NCBI GenBank assembly: GCA_013285965.1 | Contig: JABDGQ010000001.1 | Location: 158,920-222,919, forward strand | Source: Chlamydiota bacterium | GTDB taxonomy: Bacteria; Chlamydiota; Chlamydiia; Chlamydiales; Parachlamydiaceae | Length of the DNA: 64,000 bases | Direction: 5' to 3' | Shown here: piece after piece, positions 33,473 through 43,776 of the stretch | Layout of the letters: each line of letters starts with the position of its first letter | Numbering within the stretch: position 1 is the first letter of the stretch | The notes under the pieces: generated by a model | The model's input: only the letters and a program-made list of their open reading frames with translations | Databases searched by the model: none | Told to the model about the DNA's origin: nothing | Program-made: the position numbers and the translations under genes

Positions 33473-33903
33473 ATCATTGTCTAATTAGCTTGCTTGCTAA
33501 TATAAATTAGCAAGCCAGTTAATTTAAATAACGAATTAACAAATGCTTTAGTCTTGCATAAATTTCGCAATAATTTAATAAAAAAATATACTGATTTAAT
33601 CATAAAAACCACTCGTTAATTTATGATAAAATGAACGACATTTAACAAATTGTGATATAAATAATTAACACAAAAACAAACAAAACTCGAAATTAAATAT
33701 TTAATATACCATCTTAATTAATAATATGTAACAACAAGCGAAAATAATTCTTCCTTTTGTATCTGCAACGATGTATGATACTTCATTAGATTTTCAGTAT
33801 AATTGACTTTGTGTGAAAACTTATTTTATCACAAGTACTATACGTCAAGTCTATGATAATAATCTTAAAATTAAGTCAAATTATACTTAAATTTGGAGTA
33901 CAT
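33473..33903. other. Long leader before the hybrid histidine kinase
   Basis: 431 bases without a gene. After the hairpin at 33492-33515 the DNA is very AT-rich. TTGACT near 33803 could be part of the kinase promoter, but no good -10 partner was settled. Confidence 0.5.
33492..33515 (+). terminator. Stem-loop after the BON lipoprotein gene
   Basis: GCTTGCTAAT and ATTAGCAAGC form a perfect 10-bp stem with a 4-base loop. The T-run is weak (CAGTTAATTT), so termination may be partial. Confidence 0.65.
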
Positions 33904-36207
33904 ATGTCTACTACTAGTTCAAGTTTCTCAACAGCTCCTCTTTCAGCTATTAACAGATCTTTTTCTAACGATTTTTTACAAACAGGTGAAGAAAAAACAC
34001 CAAAAAAAATCGATTTAAGTTCACCATCGCCAATGCGCAGCCGTTCGGTAACCCTTGATCAAGAGCTTACCAATCCTAACTCCAAAATCTTAAGTGCGCT
34101 CAATCGTATCCATGCCTTTGTGACTGCAATTGATGAATATTTTCGCGTTTTTTTTCTATCAGATAATTATAGCAAAATAATGGGACGTACTCGCGAAAGT
34201 TCTCTAGGTGAAATTGGCTACTCAGATACACATCCAGAAGATGTTTATGCCTTTAAAACAATAATGGAAAACTCTTCAAGTCAAGAAAATTTTTCACAGA
34301 CAATGCGTATACGCAAAAAACACAAGGATGGTCGCTACCTTTTATTTGAAGATAGAGTCTTTATCACCAATAGAAATGGAAGAGTGGATAATGTCATCAT
34401 CTTTTCGGAAAGATTAAATGGCGTTGCACCAGAACAATATTTAGCAAACCCTCCAGCCTCATCACCCCCTTCTCCTCCTACACAAAAATTAAGAGCATTA
34501 GGAGTGCCACAAGAAAATAACACTGTTAAGTTTATGAAGTGTTTGCAAGCCACTCATGCATTGTTTTTTATTATCGATCACAAAGGCAGTATTAAAGAAA
34601 TAACCAATGGAGTTGAGAGTGTTTTAGGTTATACCAGAGATGAAGTAATGGCACAGCAAAATCATTTTGAATTAATACATCCAGAAGATCGTTCTGAATT
34701 GCAACCCTTAGTATCTACATCGCCTTCTGTTAGGAGCTCGGTAGCTCGCCAGATTTATCTATTATCACGTCCGCTGCGCAAAGAACATAAAAATGGTGAA
34801 TATGTTGAATTGCGCGCTAAATTTTTTCAGATATCACTTAATCGCGAAAAGGCACTTTTTGTAATTGAATCAAGTACACCTTCGACCACTCATATTGAAG
34901 AGTTATTATTAGCGCGTCGAGATCTACGTGCTGAGACTGAAAGACGGCAACAGCTGGAAGCACAAATAATAGCTGAAAGACGCATGTTTGCTTATATTAT
35001 TCATGAAATACGCAATCCAATGAATGCCGCTATGAATTTAGCACGCCTCCTTGGAAAAAATATTTTAGATATTGGTAAGGCTGTTACCGATTCATTAGCA
35101 ACCACTGCACCTCTATTTGGTCAGCTAGCTCCAAAGCTAAAACAAGCCAGTGAAGATTTAGAGACTATTGATATTGCACATCAATCGATGTTAAATGTCG
35201 CTAATGAAGCTTTATTGTTAAATAAAATAGGTGAGCATAAATTGCACTTAGATATTCAACCGTGCAATCTTCAACAAATGCTTCAATCTTCTATCAAATT
35301 AATCGCCACCAACAACAAGAAAAACATAGCAATAGAAATTACTGATTTGTCAGCTGTTAACGTCACTTGTGATATTGATGCCCATCATCTTGGCTTAGTT
35401 TTAAACAACTATTTAACCAATGCCATTAAATATACTAATGAAGGTGGTTCTATCAAAATTGAGGCTTCTTTGTCTCATGATAGAAGAATGTTTAAAGTTT
35501 CAGTCAAGGATAATGGCCGAGGCATTTCAGAAGCTGACTTGCCACGTGTTTTCCAACCATTTGAACAGGTCAAAGCAGCGGATGCCAAAATAGGAACAGG
35601 CATGGGTTTAGCGACCTGTAAAAAAATTATCGAGTACATGGGTGGTGAGGTGGCCGTTGTTAGTCTAGAAGGTGTTGGATCGACTTTTTCATTTGTTGTA
35701 CCAGTTAAGTTGAGTACTAGCGTGGTAGCAAATAAAGGAGAAGTTAAAAAAATTACAAACCTTGCTCCAGAACATTACGCTAGATTGCGCGTATTGATTG
35801 CCGATGATAACAAAACCAACTTAAGAGTCATGAGCAGACTTTTAACTTCTTTAGGTTTAAATGCTAAAAATATTACCATGGTGCAAAATGGAGTAGCGGC
35901 AGTTGAGGCTGCAATTAAAAATAGCTTTGATTTTATATTTACGGACGTGCAGATGCCAATACCTGAGGGAGAATTAACACCTGTCGAAGTAATCGATGGT
36001 TACGAAGCTACTAGAAGAATGCGATCGCAAGGGGTACAAGTCCCGATAATTGGCGTATCAGGCGAGTGTGATGAGGAAGCACAAATGAATGGTGTACAAG
36101 CTGGCATGAACATGCTCCTCGCAAAACCATTTACGGGTGCGAAAATAAATGACATATTAATGCAAAGCCATGATAAAGGCGAAAAACAATCTGAAGCAAA
36201 AGAATAG
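33904..36207 (+). CDS. Hybrid sensor histidine kinase: PAS-PAS-HisKA-HATPase-receiver
   Basis: 767 residues from the ATG at 33904, which has GGAG 5 bases upstream; the open frame begins 51 bases earlier. No membrane segment, so it senses inside the cell. Two PAS domains (about 75-175 and 215-325, each with HPED), then the H-box IIHEIRNPMN (His367), the ATPase boxes NNYLTNAIKYTN, DNGRGIS and GTGMGLATCK, and a receiver domain with phospho-acceptor Asp681 (FTDVQMP) and Lys741 (AKPF). The helix after the H-box is about 35 residues longer than usual. No output domain, so a separate phosphotransfer partner is needed; none is nearby. Confidence 0.93.
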   Translation: MSTTSSSFSTAPLSAINRSFSNDFLQTGEEKTPKKIDLSSPSPMRSRSVTLDQELTNPNSKILSALNRIHAFVTAIDEYFRVFFLSDNYSKIMGRTRESSLGEIGYSDTHPEDVYAFKTIMENSSSQENFSQTMRIRKKHKDGRYLLFEDRVFITNRNGRVDNVIIFSERLNGVAPEQYLANPPASSPPSPPTQKLRALGVPQENNTVKFMKCLQATHALFFIIDHKGSIKEITNGVESVLGYTRDEVMAQQNHFELIHPEDRSELQPLVSTSPSVRSSVARQIYLLSRPLRKEHKNGEYVELRAKFFQISLNREKALFVIESSTPSTTHIEELLLARRDLRAETERRQQLEAQIIAERRMFAYIIHEIRNPMNAAMNLARLLGKNILDIGKAVTDSLATTAPLFGQLAPKLKQASEDLETIDIAHQSMLNVANEALLLNKIGEHKLHLDIQPCNLQQMLQSSIKLIATNNKKNIAIEITDLSAVNVTCDIDAHHLGLVLNNYLTNAIKYTNEGGSIKIEASLSHDRRMFKVSVKDNGRGISEADLPRVFQPFEQVKAADAKIGTGMGLATCKKIIEYMGGEVAVVSLEGVGSTFSFVVPVKLSTSVVANKGEVKKITNLAPEHYARLRVLIADDNKTNLRVMSRLLTSLGLNAKNITMVQNGVAAVEAAIKNSFDFIFTDVQMPIPEGELTPVEVIDGYEATRRMRSQGVQVPIIGVSGECDEEAQMNGVQAGMNMLLAKPFTGAKINDILMQSHDKGEKQSEAKE

Positions 36208-36319
36208 TTATTAGACTTCTCTTGTGTTAACTTAGTTTTAAATTCTTGCCAAGCGCACTACCTGCGTTTGGCAATAATACTAAACAATTAAATAACTCGT
36301 AAGGCTAGTTAAATAATAA

Positions 36320-36349
36320 TTGACAATTTTCCTCTCCGCTGCCTAACAT
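36320..36349 (+). promoter_or_regulatory. Sigma-70-type promoter before transketolase
   Basis: TTGACA (36320-36325), an 18-base spacer and TAACAT (36344-36349). It lies 49 bases before the transketolase start. Confidence 0.55.
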
Positions 36350-36397
36350 AACCACAGACTCCCTTGGAGTTCCAATATTTTTTAATAGCGAGGGTTA

Positions 36398-38464
36398 ATG
36401 GTTATGCCACATAAATTTTCAGACCTAGATCAACAATGTGTGAACGCCATCCGTTTTTTGTCTGTCGATGCCGTGGAGAAAGCCAATAGCGGTCATCCAG
36501 GCTTACCATTAGGAGCAGCCCCCATCGCTTATGTTCTTTGGAAACGGATTATGCGTTATAATCCAAAAAACCCGCACTGGCCCAATCGCGATCGTTTCAT
36601 CCTCTCCGCTGGTCACGGTTCAGCTTTACTATATAGCATTTTACACTTAGCTGGCTATGAGATCAGCCTTGATCAAATTAAACAATTTCGTCAATGGGGC
36701 AGCATAACTCCCGGCCACCCTGAAAGAACCTTAACCCCTGGTGTAGAAGTCGCCACTGGTCCATTAGGGCAGGGCTTTGCTAACGGAGTGGGTTTGGCAA
36801 TGGCTGAAATACACTTAGCCGCTTGCTTTAACAAGTCTGGCCATGAAATTGTCGATCATTACACTTATGCTCTTGTCAGCGATGGCGACTTAATGGAAGG
36901 GGTGGCCTCTGAAGCAGCATCACTAGCAGGTCATTTAAAGCTTGGTAAGTTGATTTATTTGTATGATGATAACGAGATAACACTCTCAGCTGGCACACAA
37001 ATGGCTTTTACCGAAGATCGAGCAGCCCGTTTTAAATCTTATGGTTGGCACGTACTTAATGTGCAAGATGGCAACGATTTGGAAGCCATCGAAAAAGCCA
37101 TCGATGCTGCTCAAAAAGAAACAGAAAAGCCTAGTTTGATTATTGTACGTACACATATTGGTTTTGGCTCTCCACACAAACAAGATTCTTACGAAGCTCA
37201 TGGGTCGCCGCTTGGTAAAGAAGAAACCAGACTAACTAAAGAAAATTTAGGATGGCCAACCGAACCCCCTTTTTATGTGCCTGATGCAGTACGTGCCCAT
37301 TTTAAAGAGTTAGTTGAAAAAGGGGCCAAAGCCGAACACAGCTGGCAGAGCCGTTGGAATAATTACCAAAAATCTTTTCCAACCGAAGCACAAGTTTTAA
37401 AACAATTTTTCGATCAACAACTACCTAATAACTGGCAAAAAGATATCCGCCCATTTCCAGAAGATGCCAAAGGTATGGCCACGCGGGTGGCATCAGGCAA
37501 AGTACTCAATATGATTGCTCCACACTTGCCACAATTAATTGGTGGCTCGGCAGACCTTAACCCCTCCACACATACTGCCATCATAGGGGCTGGCAATTTC
37601 CAAAGTCCTTTAACTGACTATGGAGATAAACAAGGAGCCTTAGAGGGTGGTTGGAATTATCAAGGTCGTAATATACAGTTTGGCGTACGCGAACATGCCA
37701 TGGGCGCCATCGCCAACGGCTTTGCCTGTTACGGCGGCTTTATCCCCTACACAGCTACTTTTTTAACTTTTGCCGACTATATGCGACCAGCTATTAGATT
37801 AGCGGCACTAATGGAGATAAGGGTAATTTTTGTTTTCACACATGACAGCATAGCTTTAGGCGAAGATGGCCCTACTCATCAATCTGTAGAACACATCGCC
37901 AGTCTGCGTGCCATCCCACATCTAAATGTAATCAGACCCTGTGATGCCAACGAAACAGCCGTCGCTTGGCAAGTAGCCATTGAAACACAAAATCATCCAA
38001 CTACATTAATTTTGAGTCGTCAAAATGTACCTACATTTAATCGCCAGCAATATGCTTCGGCAGATAATTTAAGAAAAGGAGCCTACGTCCTCAGCGACAC
38101 TACAGGACATGAACCACAAGCCATTTTAATTGCCACTGGTTCGGAAGTTAGTTTAATTTTACAAGCTCAATCTCAACTACTAAAAGACAAAATTTACGTA
38201 CGTGTGGTATCAATGCCTAGCTGGGAGCTCTTTGAAAATCAATCTAATGAATACCGAGAATCAGTCTTACCCGCACACATTAAAGAGCGCGTAGTTGTCG
38301 AAGCTGGCGTATCACTGGGATGGGAGCGCTATGCTGGCTGCCAGGGTGTTATTTTAGGTGTCAACCGCTTTGGAGCCTCGGCACCTGGAGATGTTATGAT
38401 GCAAAAATATGGTTTTACAGTTGATCATGTGGTAGAGACAGTAAAAAAACTAATCAAATTCTAA
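36398..38464 (+). CDS. tkt: Transketolase
   Basis: 688 residues, standard length. Transfers two-carbon units in the pentose phosphate pathway, cytoplasmic. GAGGG precedes the ATG at 36398 (a second ATG two codons later is also possible). Thiamine-diphosphate and catalytic elements are present: [44 protein letters not shown], the pyrimidine-domain [14 protein letters not shown] and [14 protein letters not shown]. The gene stands alone with its own promoter and no pentose-phosphate neighbours. Confidence 0.97.
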   Translation: MVMPHKFSDLDQQCVNAIRFLSVDAVEKANSGHPGLPLGAAPIAYVLWKRIMRYNPKNPHWPNRDRFILSAGHGSALLYSILHLAGYEISLDQIKQFRQWGSITPGHPERTLTPGVEVATGPLGQGFANGVGLAMAEIHLAACFNKSGHEIVDHYTYALVSDGDLMEGVASEAASLAGHLKLGKLIYLYDDNEITLSAGTQMAFTEDRAARFKSYGWHVLNVQDGNDLEAIEKAIDAAQKETEKPSLIIVRTHIGFGSPHKQDSYEAHGSPLGKEETRLTKENLGWPTEPPFYVPDAVRAHFKELVEKGAKAEHSWQSRWNNYQKSFPTEAQVLKQFFDQQLPNNWQKDIRPFPEDAKGMATRVASGKVLNMIAPHLPQLIGGSADLNPSTHTAIIGAGNFQSPLTDYGDKQGALEGGWNYQGRNIQFGVREHAMGAIANGFACYGGFIPYTATFLTFADYMRPAIRLAALMEIRVIFVFTHDSIALGEDGPTHQSVEHIASLRAIPHLNVIRPCDANETAVAWQVAIETQNHPTTLILSRQNVPTFNRQQYASADNLRKGAYVLSDTTGHEPQAILIATGSEVSLILQAQSQLLKDKIYVRVVSMPSWELFENQSNEYRESVLPAHIKERVVVEAGVSLGWERYAGCQGVILGVNRFGASAPGDVMMQKYGFTVDHVVETVKKLIKF

Positions 38465-38528
38465 TACAAAAATTAGAAACCTGCATTTTGAGTTTTTTGT
38501 CTTTTCGACTGTTAAAAGGACGATAATC

Positions 38529-39935
38529 GTGATGTTGCCTACCGTCCTCAATCAACGTACTAATCAACTCACTCCATACCCATTAGGCTCTTTGCGCGAG
38601 TTGTGGTATATTTCTTTTCCATTGATTGTTTCTTTGATGTCCACAAGTTTGATGCTTTTTTTGGATCGCTTGTTTCTGGCACACTATTCTTTAGAATCAT
38701 TACACGCTTCCGCCTACGCCGGAGCTATGGTGCAGTTTTTACAATTCTGGGCCATAGCGACAGCTTGTATTGCTGAAGTGTTTGTAGGACGTGCTAATGG
38801 AGCGGGGCGCTATGAAAAATTAGGACAACCAGTGTGGCAAATGATTTGGCTAGCCATCATTAGCATTGCCATTTATTGGCCTCTGGCTTTATTAGCCGGC
38901 CCTTATCTATTTTATGCGACTGCAAACCAAGCTTTAGAAATATCTTATTTTCAAATATTGACAATGTGCATTCCTTTGGCTACTGGTGCTGCAGCTTTAG
39001 CTGCTTTTTATATTGGGCGTGGTAAAGTAGTATTAGTCACTGCTATCATGTTGATATCAAATGTTCTTAATGCCCTGCTAGACTATATACTAATTTTTGG
39101 CTTTGAGCCGTGGATTTCTCCATTGGGGATCCAAGGGGCTGCCTTAGCGACTGCGCTGGCTCTGTCAGTACAAGTATTGGTTTTATTTTTATTTTTTTTT
39201 CGTAAGACCAATCGTCAGACTTATGGCACGGGGCGCTGGCAATTCAACAAAAGATTATTTACTAGTTGCTTGCGGATTGGATTGCCCAGTGCTGTAGCAC
39301 ATGGCTTGGAAATTTTAGTGTGGATTTTAATTTTTGATTTAATGCAAAGATTAGGATCTGATCATATGACTATTGTCACTGTTTCGCAAAGCATTTTATT
39401 TTTATTTACTTTCATCACCGAAGGTTTATCTAAAGGGGCGACTACTGTAGCTTCTAATTTAATGGGGGCAGGAAAGTATGATTTGGTATGGAAGCTGCTG
39501 CGCTCAGGTGTTAAGTTTTACCTATTTGCTTTTGCCCTACTCTATCTGATTTTAGTATGGCGTCCAGAAATTTTAACTACCTGGTTTGTTTCTGATTTAA
39601 GTCCCTCTATTAGGGATAAAATTTGTGTAGCTTGTTTTTGGATTTGGTTTTATTTTTTATTTGACGGCATAAACTGGTTACTAATAGGCCTATTAACAGC
39701 AGCTGGTGACACGCGCTTTATCATGAAAATAAGTGGATTAGGACCACTCTTATTTATATTATTACCAATATATGGATTAATCTTTATTGGTGGCGCACCA
39801 GCACAGCTTACCTGGATGATGGTAGCCTTGTATGCTTTATTTTCGGCAACTATCTATTTTTATCGCTTTAGGGGCGAGAAGTGGCATGAGCATCGTTTGA
39901 CATTCAGCCGCATGGCCACGCAAAATAAAGCCTAA
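38529..39935 (+). CDS. MATE-family multidrug exporter
   Basis: 468 residues, twelve predicted helices. The GTG at 38529 is preferred because AAGGA lies 8 bases before it; the next codon is ATG. MATE pumps exchange drugs or metabolites for Na+ or H+. The start ELWYISFPLIVSLMSTSLM and the FLDRLFLAHYS block after helix 1, and the repeat ATTVASNLMGAGKYD in the second half, fit the DinF/NorM superfamily. It lies 65 bases after transketolase, possibly co-transcribed. Confidence 0.9.
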   Translation: MMLPTVLNQRTNQLTPYPLGSLRELWYISFPLIVSLMSTSLMLFLDRLFLAHYSLESLHASAYAGAMVQFLQFWAIATACIAEVFVGRANGAGRYEKLGQPVWQMIWLAIISIAIYWPLALLAGPYLFYATANQALEISYFQILTMCIPLATGAAALAAFYIGRGKVVLVTAIMLISNVLNALLDYILIFGFEPWISPLGIQGAALATALALSVQVLVLFLFFFRKTNRQTYGTGRWQFNKRLFTSCLRIGLPSAVAHGLEILVWILIFDLMQRLGSDHMTIVTVSQSILFLFTFITEGLSKGATTVASNLMGAGKYDLVWKLLRSGVKFYLFAFALLYLILVWRPEILTTWFVSDLSPSIRDKICVACFWIWFYFLFDGINWLLIGLLTAAGDTRFIMKISGLGPLLFILLPIYGLIFIGGAPAQLTWMMVALYALFSATIYFYRFRGEKWHEHRLTFSRMATQNKA

Positions 39936-40071
39936 TTTGAAGAGTGCTTTTAACCTAAACTTTAAATTTTTAACAAATGTAGGTTTAAAAACAGTATTTT
40001 AGTGAGTTAAGTATAAAAAAAGCTTCCAAAAAATTCGCTTTTCATTTAGCATCAAGGAGATGCTTTGAGCA

Positions 40072-40111
40072 CAATTTTAACAGATAAATGTAGTTTAGAA
40101 AGAAGTCTAAT
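40072..40111. mobile_element. Family A element, right-end remnant
   Basis: CAATTTTAACAGATAAATGTAGTTTAGAAAGAAGTCTA equals the last 40 bases of full copies. The preceding 39936-40071 contains a worn family B interior (TTTGAAGAGTGCTTTTAACC). Confidence 0.75.
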
Positions 40112-40203
40112 GCCAAATTTAATTGTTCTGCATCAAATGCTGCCAATTGCCACACCGCTCTAATTTCAATGTATTTTTTCACCCTTCAACTTGAGGAAAA
40201 GCC

Positions 40204-40968
40204 ATGTTGAGTTCTCTCAAAGAAATTCTCGAAATCCAAGAATTTGACATTAAAATGATTCAGTTGATTTTATTAAAACGAGAAAGGCGGAAAGAATTGA
40301 ATTTAATTCATGCCAATCAAGAGAGTTTACGTCAAAAAATTGCCGATCAAAACGGTGTCATTTTAGAGATAAAGAAATTAATTCGCTTAATGGAAGGCGA
40401 GCATTCTGAAATACAAACTAAAATCAAAAAATTAGAAGCACAACAATATGCCATAAAAAAGGTCGATGAATACAACGCCATTATGCATGAAATTTCCGCA
40501 GCCGACCGTGAACGATTAAGTAAAGAATTACGTCTGAGCGATTTTTATGACCGATTAAATAACGAAGAGGAACTTCAGAAGAAACTACAAAGCACTTTAG
40601 ATACAGCTATTGAAAGCTCGCTAGCTGTCGAAAATGAAATCAACGAAAGTATTTTGCAGATAAATGCTGAGGGACGTTCATTAAAAAGCGCCCGCGATGA
40701 ATTGGTAAAAAATGTCGATAGCACTATTTTTGCTACCTACGAACGACTTTTAAATAACAAAAAAAATCGAGTGGTCGTTCCACTAGAAAATCGCTGTTGC
40801 AGCGGCTGTCATATCATGTTAACAGCGCAGCATGAAAATCTAGTGCGCAAGGGTGAACGTATTGTATTTTGCGAACATTGCTCGCGCATCCACTATTGGC
40901 AAGAAAGTAAAGGTTTGGAAGATAGTGTTATCGCTACTAAACAACGTCGCCGCCGTACCGTTAAGTAA
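40204..40968 (+). CDS. CT398-like coiled-coil protein with C4 zinc ribbon
   Basis: 254 residues. Residues 1-185 are one long coiled coil; residues 196-232 hold two Cys pairs (CSGCH and FCEHC) that bind zinc, the DUF164 arrangement. Chlamydia CT398 has the same design and has been linked to RpoN and type III secretion components; a similar scaffold role is inferred here. AGGAAA precedes the ATG. It lies just before rnpB on the same strand. Its stop directly abuts a short family A derivative. Confidence 0.88.
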   Translation: MLSSLKEILEIQEFDIKMIQLILLKRERRKELNLIHANQESLRQKIADQNGVILEIKKLIRLMEGEHSEIQTKIKKLEAQQYAIKKVDEYNAIMHEISAADRERLSKELRLSDFYDRLNNEEELQKKLQSTLDTAIESSLAVENEINESILQINAEGRSLKSARDELVKNVDSTIFATYERLLNNKKNRVVVPLENRCCSGCHIMLTAQHENLVRKGERIVFCEHCSRIHYWQESKGLEDSVIATKQRRRRTVK

Positions 40969-41009
40969 TAGACTTCTTTGAAAAATGACTTTTTGGGAAA
41001 GAAGTCCAA
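40969..41009. mobile_element. Short family A derivative
   Basis: TAGACTTCTTTGAAAAATGA followed by CTTTTTGGGAAAGAAGTCCA: both ends and about 10 interior bases. It begins directly after the stop codon of the CT398-like gene. Confidence 0.75.
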
Positions 41010-41079
41010 TCGACAATTTACGCAAAAATGGCACCTCCAATGCTTTTTTTTGCGTAACGTGCGTTTATAATTCACTTTT

Positions 41080-41442
41080 AGCTGGAAAGATATGCCATCG
41101 CTGCCTCATAGAGGGAGAGGAAAGTCTGGACTTCACAGGAGAGGATACCAGTGAAAGACTGGGAGCTGTAAAGCTACGGAAAGTGTAACAGAAAATATTC
41201 CGCTAATATGTTAGCATGTTAGAGAGGGTGAAATGCCTGCTTAGAGAGCATGGCCTGCGGTTAGGTAACTGCCGCGGTGACAAACCCTATCCGAAGCAAG
41301 ACCGAACTTGAAATAGACCGTTCTCCGCGGGTTTCAAAAAGAGTCGCTTGAGGATGTTGGTAACAGCATTCCTAGATGAATGATGGCTTTAGCTAATCTA
41401 AGATTAGCTAAAAACAGAATCCGGCTTACCATCTTTCCAGCT
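41080..41442 (+). ncRNA. rnpB: RNase P RNA
   Basis: Catalytic RNA that trims tRNA 5' ends. The 5' end AGCTGGAAAGAT pairs with ATCTTTCCAGCT at the 3' end (helix P1). The conserved P4 strands are present as GAGGAAAGTCTGGACT near 41114 and ACAGAATCCGGCTTA near 41413; AGATGAATGATGGC lies before the latter. The apparent P15 loop (AAATAGACCG...GGGTTTC) shows no GGU where E. coli pairs with tRNA CCA; loss of this element is known for Chlamydia. TTTTT follows the 3' end. Confidence 0.93.
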
Positions 41443-41486
41443 TTTTATTGCATTAGATGTAATACTGTTCATACTGCAAGTGATAA

Positions 41487-42395
41487 ATGTCCAGATCTAA
41501 GACGGTAAATTATTTTTGTTATTTGATAGTATGCGCTTGCCTAATTTGTGCAAGCGCATTAACAACGCAGATTAACAAAATAGAAACTATTTCACTTTGC
41601 GAATTAAATGAGATAAAAGATTTATTTTGCGAATTCTTTGTTAATGACGTTTTTTCTTATTCTCTATTTGGCGATAAACCTTTAAGTATTTATAGAAGAG
41701 TGCTGAGTGCTGATCCCATCGAAAAGGATATGACCCCCACACAATTAGATAATTATTGCTTAAATATTTTTGAACCATGTTGTAAGCCATTTAGCATTTT
41801 AAGAAAACAGTGGCAAGTTTGGTGTCACAATAAAAAAAATTTTGTTTTCAAAAACTATTTAATTTTGCAAAACTTATTCTGTGGTAAATTATATATCTTA
41901 TTTATCAATAAGAAAGCTTTTTTGAATGTTGTAAATGAAAATTTGGCTTTATTTCAAAAAATTATAGATCCACAATTATCAGCTGATAATTTATTATTTG
42001 CATTAAACGAAGAGAAAGATAATCTATTTGATCTTATTCATAGTAACCAAATATTATTTGGAATCTTATTAGGGTTTGGCAAACACAACCCCACGCTTTT
42101 TCAACAGAGAGAAAATCTTATTAATGCTTTAGGGAAAAATTTGCAGAAGTCAGATTTATTAAAAAAAAAGATAGAGATTTTGAATCGTAAACTACAACCA
42201 TTCCATCCACATGATAGCTGCCTACTATCTAGCATAAATCGCGTTTGCTTTTCTGCTGACCCCACTAATTATGAAACCATTGAGTTGAGAAAGAAGTATG
42301 ATGAATTGAATTTAAAAATTAATAAAATATATTCACAAGAAGATTGGTTTGAACAAATCATTCTCAAACTCACCACTGATTATACCGACAACTAG
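41487..42395 (+). CDS. Secreted protein of unknown function
   Basis: 302 residues, signal peptide in residues 1-25 (NYFCYLIVCACLICASA). GVFSYSLFGDKPLSIY-like sequence near residue 52 and LFGILLGFGKHNPTLFQQRE near residue 190 look like conserved motifs. The rest is helical, with paired Cys near CLNIFEPCCKPF. No domain recognised. No good ribosome site is seen before the ATG, so the start could be slightly off. It follows rnpB by 45 bases. Confidence 0.6.
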   Translation: MSRSKTVNYFCYLIVCACLICASALTTQINKIETISLCELNEIKDLFCEFFVNDVFSYSLFGDKPLSIYRRVLSADPIEKDMTPTQLDNYCLNIFEPCCKPFSILRKQWQVWCHNKKNFVFKNYLILQNLFCGKLYILFINKKAFLNVVNENLALFQKIIDPQLSADNLLFALNEEKDNLFDLIHSNQILFGILLGFGKHNPTLFQQRENLINALGKNLQKSDLLKKKIEILNRKLQPFHPHDSCLLSSINRVCFSADPTNYETIELRKKYDELNLKINKIYSQEDWFEQIILKLTTDYTDN

Positions 42396-42461
42396 AAACG
42401 TTCAAAACCTTTAAGCTGCAGTACAATACAAACAACTCTCTGTTTGAATAAATTGAAATAT

Positions 42462-42625
42462 TAGACTTCTTTTCCAATTATATTTATTTGTTAAAATTGC
42501 CTTTTTTGGCATCTTTAATCCTAAATTTTTCGGGCCTAGTTGCCAATATGCTCTTAAAATTTGGAATCAAATCTGCTCAAAAAACATCAATTTTTCCAAA
42601 AAAAGCCAGTTTCGAAAGAAGTCTA
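42462..42625. mobile_element. Family A element, full-length copy (164 bp)
   Basis: TAGACTTCTTTTCCAATTAT to AGCCAGTTTCGAAAGAAGTCTA, same orientation as the copy at 26245. The transposase remnant starts at the next base. Confidence 0.9.
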
Positions 42626-42721
42626 TTTTATAATCGTCAACGTATTCATTCAACTCTTGAATATACTCCTCCAGAAGCTTTTGAAAATAATTATAGAGAA
42701 AAACAAATGCTGTGTTCTTAA
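42626..42721 (+). pseudogene. IS3-family transposase, C-terminal remnant
   Basis: Reads FYNRQRIHSTLEYTPPEAFE and ends KQMLCS. The block Y-N-x-x-R-[IP]-H-S-x-L-x-Y-x-[ST]-P-x-x-[FY] is the signature end of IS3-family OrfB integrase-type transposases. Everything upstream is replaced by the family A element, which either inserted here or joined by deletion. Confidence 0.85.
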
Positions 42722-42772
42722 TGTCCAAAAAAAAGTTGAAAGATCATACGATAGGTTGGTTCGGTTTGCATG

Positions 42773-42800
42773 CATAGCCTCTGCGTTCTGTGGTAAGAAA
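42773..42800. repeat. Single arm of a GxxExxY-cassette-type repeat
   Basis: CATAGCCTCTGCGTTCTGTG and GTAAGAAA resemble the right arm of the cassette at 28775-28815 (CATAACCCCTCTCTGTACGC..TGTGGTAG). No GxxExxY coding sequence remains here. Confidence 0.5.
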
Positions 42801-42947
42801 CAGCAGCCTACTTAATTCATTTTTTATTTACATTTTATTTAAAATTTGGCGTGCATCCTAATATTAAAACAATTGAAGTAAAATATCGTTTATATTATAA
42901 TAATTCCATTATTTGTAATAATTTTATTAAATATAAATGGATAAGAA

Positions 42948-43730
42948 ATGATTTTATTAAACACTGCCATAAATTATGGTGCCAATTTATTAATTACAAA
43001 CAATAAACATATTAGTGCCACTTGCGTCGCCGCTTCAGCTGCTGCCAACCAGATCCATCAGATAGCCTTAGATGCCATTGAATTGCTGGTTTCAATAGTT
43101 GACTCGCATAAAACTTTTGAGAACAATCAAAAAGAAATTTCGGCTGCTTGCGCCTTTGCAGCCACCTCTGCCGCATTGTTTGCCGCCAAATACTTTAAAA
43201 ATGATCACATATTTTGCCACTGTAGCACTGAATTGAGCTTGGGGGCCACAAGATATTTTATGATGGGTATGCGCTACTGTTGTCCCGGTGAGCTTATAGA
43301 AAAAATCAACAATAGCACGCAATTACAGTGGCTTAGAGATTTGGCACACGATGCAACGGCTGGATTTTTGGTCAGTATGACATTATCTTGTATGGCTGCC
43401 ACAGAAGCGGAACAATTGCGTAAAGCAGCATATAGTGCATTAACTTCTGTTGTGGCCCGAGCATTGCATATAGGAATTATTGAACTTAATAAGCGAGTTG
43501 TAATCATCGTTAAAGAAAATACAGGAAATTCTGAAAATAAAATAGCGACAGCTTATTTGCGTATAGCTTATGTTTTAAGTGATTTAGTACCAATGATATT
43601 GGTGGGAAGATTATTTAATGTAAATACTAAATTTGAAGGCTTAGACACAAAAATATATGCCGCGATGACCAAAGATAACATATTCGATATTAAAGATTTA
43701 CGCGAAGCACCTTTTGTTTTTTATAATTAA
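42948..43730 (+). CDS. Ala-rich protein of unknown function, possible membrane association
   Basis: 260 residues. The ATG follows an AT-rich leader with a weak AAGAA ribosome site. Hydrophobic, Ala/Ser/Cys-rich helices at about 20-50, 65-85, 145-160 and 200-220 (for example AACAFAATSAALFAAKYF). No signal peptide, no recognised family. The style resembles the partial gene at 63381, also rich in small residues and short hydrophobic helices, but alignment was not attempted. A family B end (43734-43758) follows the stop. Confidence 0.55.
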   Translation: MILLNTAINYGANLLITNNKHISATCVAASAAANQIHQIALDAIELLVSIVDSHKTFENNQKEISAACAFAATSAALFAAKYFKNDHIFCHCSTELSLGATRYFMMGMRYCCPGELIEKINNSTQLQWLRDLAHDATAGFLVSMTLSCMAATEAEQLRKAAYSALTSVVARALHIGIIELNKRVVIIVKENTGNSENKIATAYLRIAYVLSDLVPMILVGRLFNVNTKFEGLDTKIYAAMTKDNIFDIKDLREAPFVFYN

Positions 43731-43733
43731 CTT

Positions 43734-43758
43734 GCCCTTACGCATAATTTGAAGAGTA
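43734..43758. mobile_element. Family B element, single end remnant
   Basis: CCCTTACGCATAATTTGAAG equals one family B end. It begins 3 bases after the preceding stop codon. Confidence 0.65.
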
Positions 43759-43776
43759 ACAACAGAGAAATGGGCT

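Larger units (their letters stand above)
42396..42947. other. Intergenic region with a family A element and transposon debris
   Basis: 552 bases. Family A copy (42462-42625), IS3 transposase end (42626-42721), cassette-type repeat (42773-42800). The last 150 bases are AT-rich leader for the next gene. Confidence 0.7.

Noticed and set aside
40985..41188. 67-codon frame at the 5' end of rnpB
   Set aside because: It overlaps conserved RNase P RNA structure and has no support as a protein.
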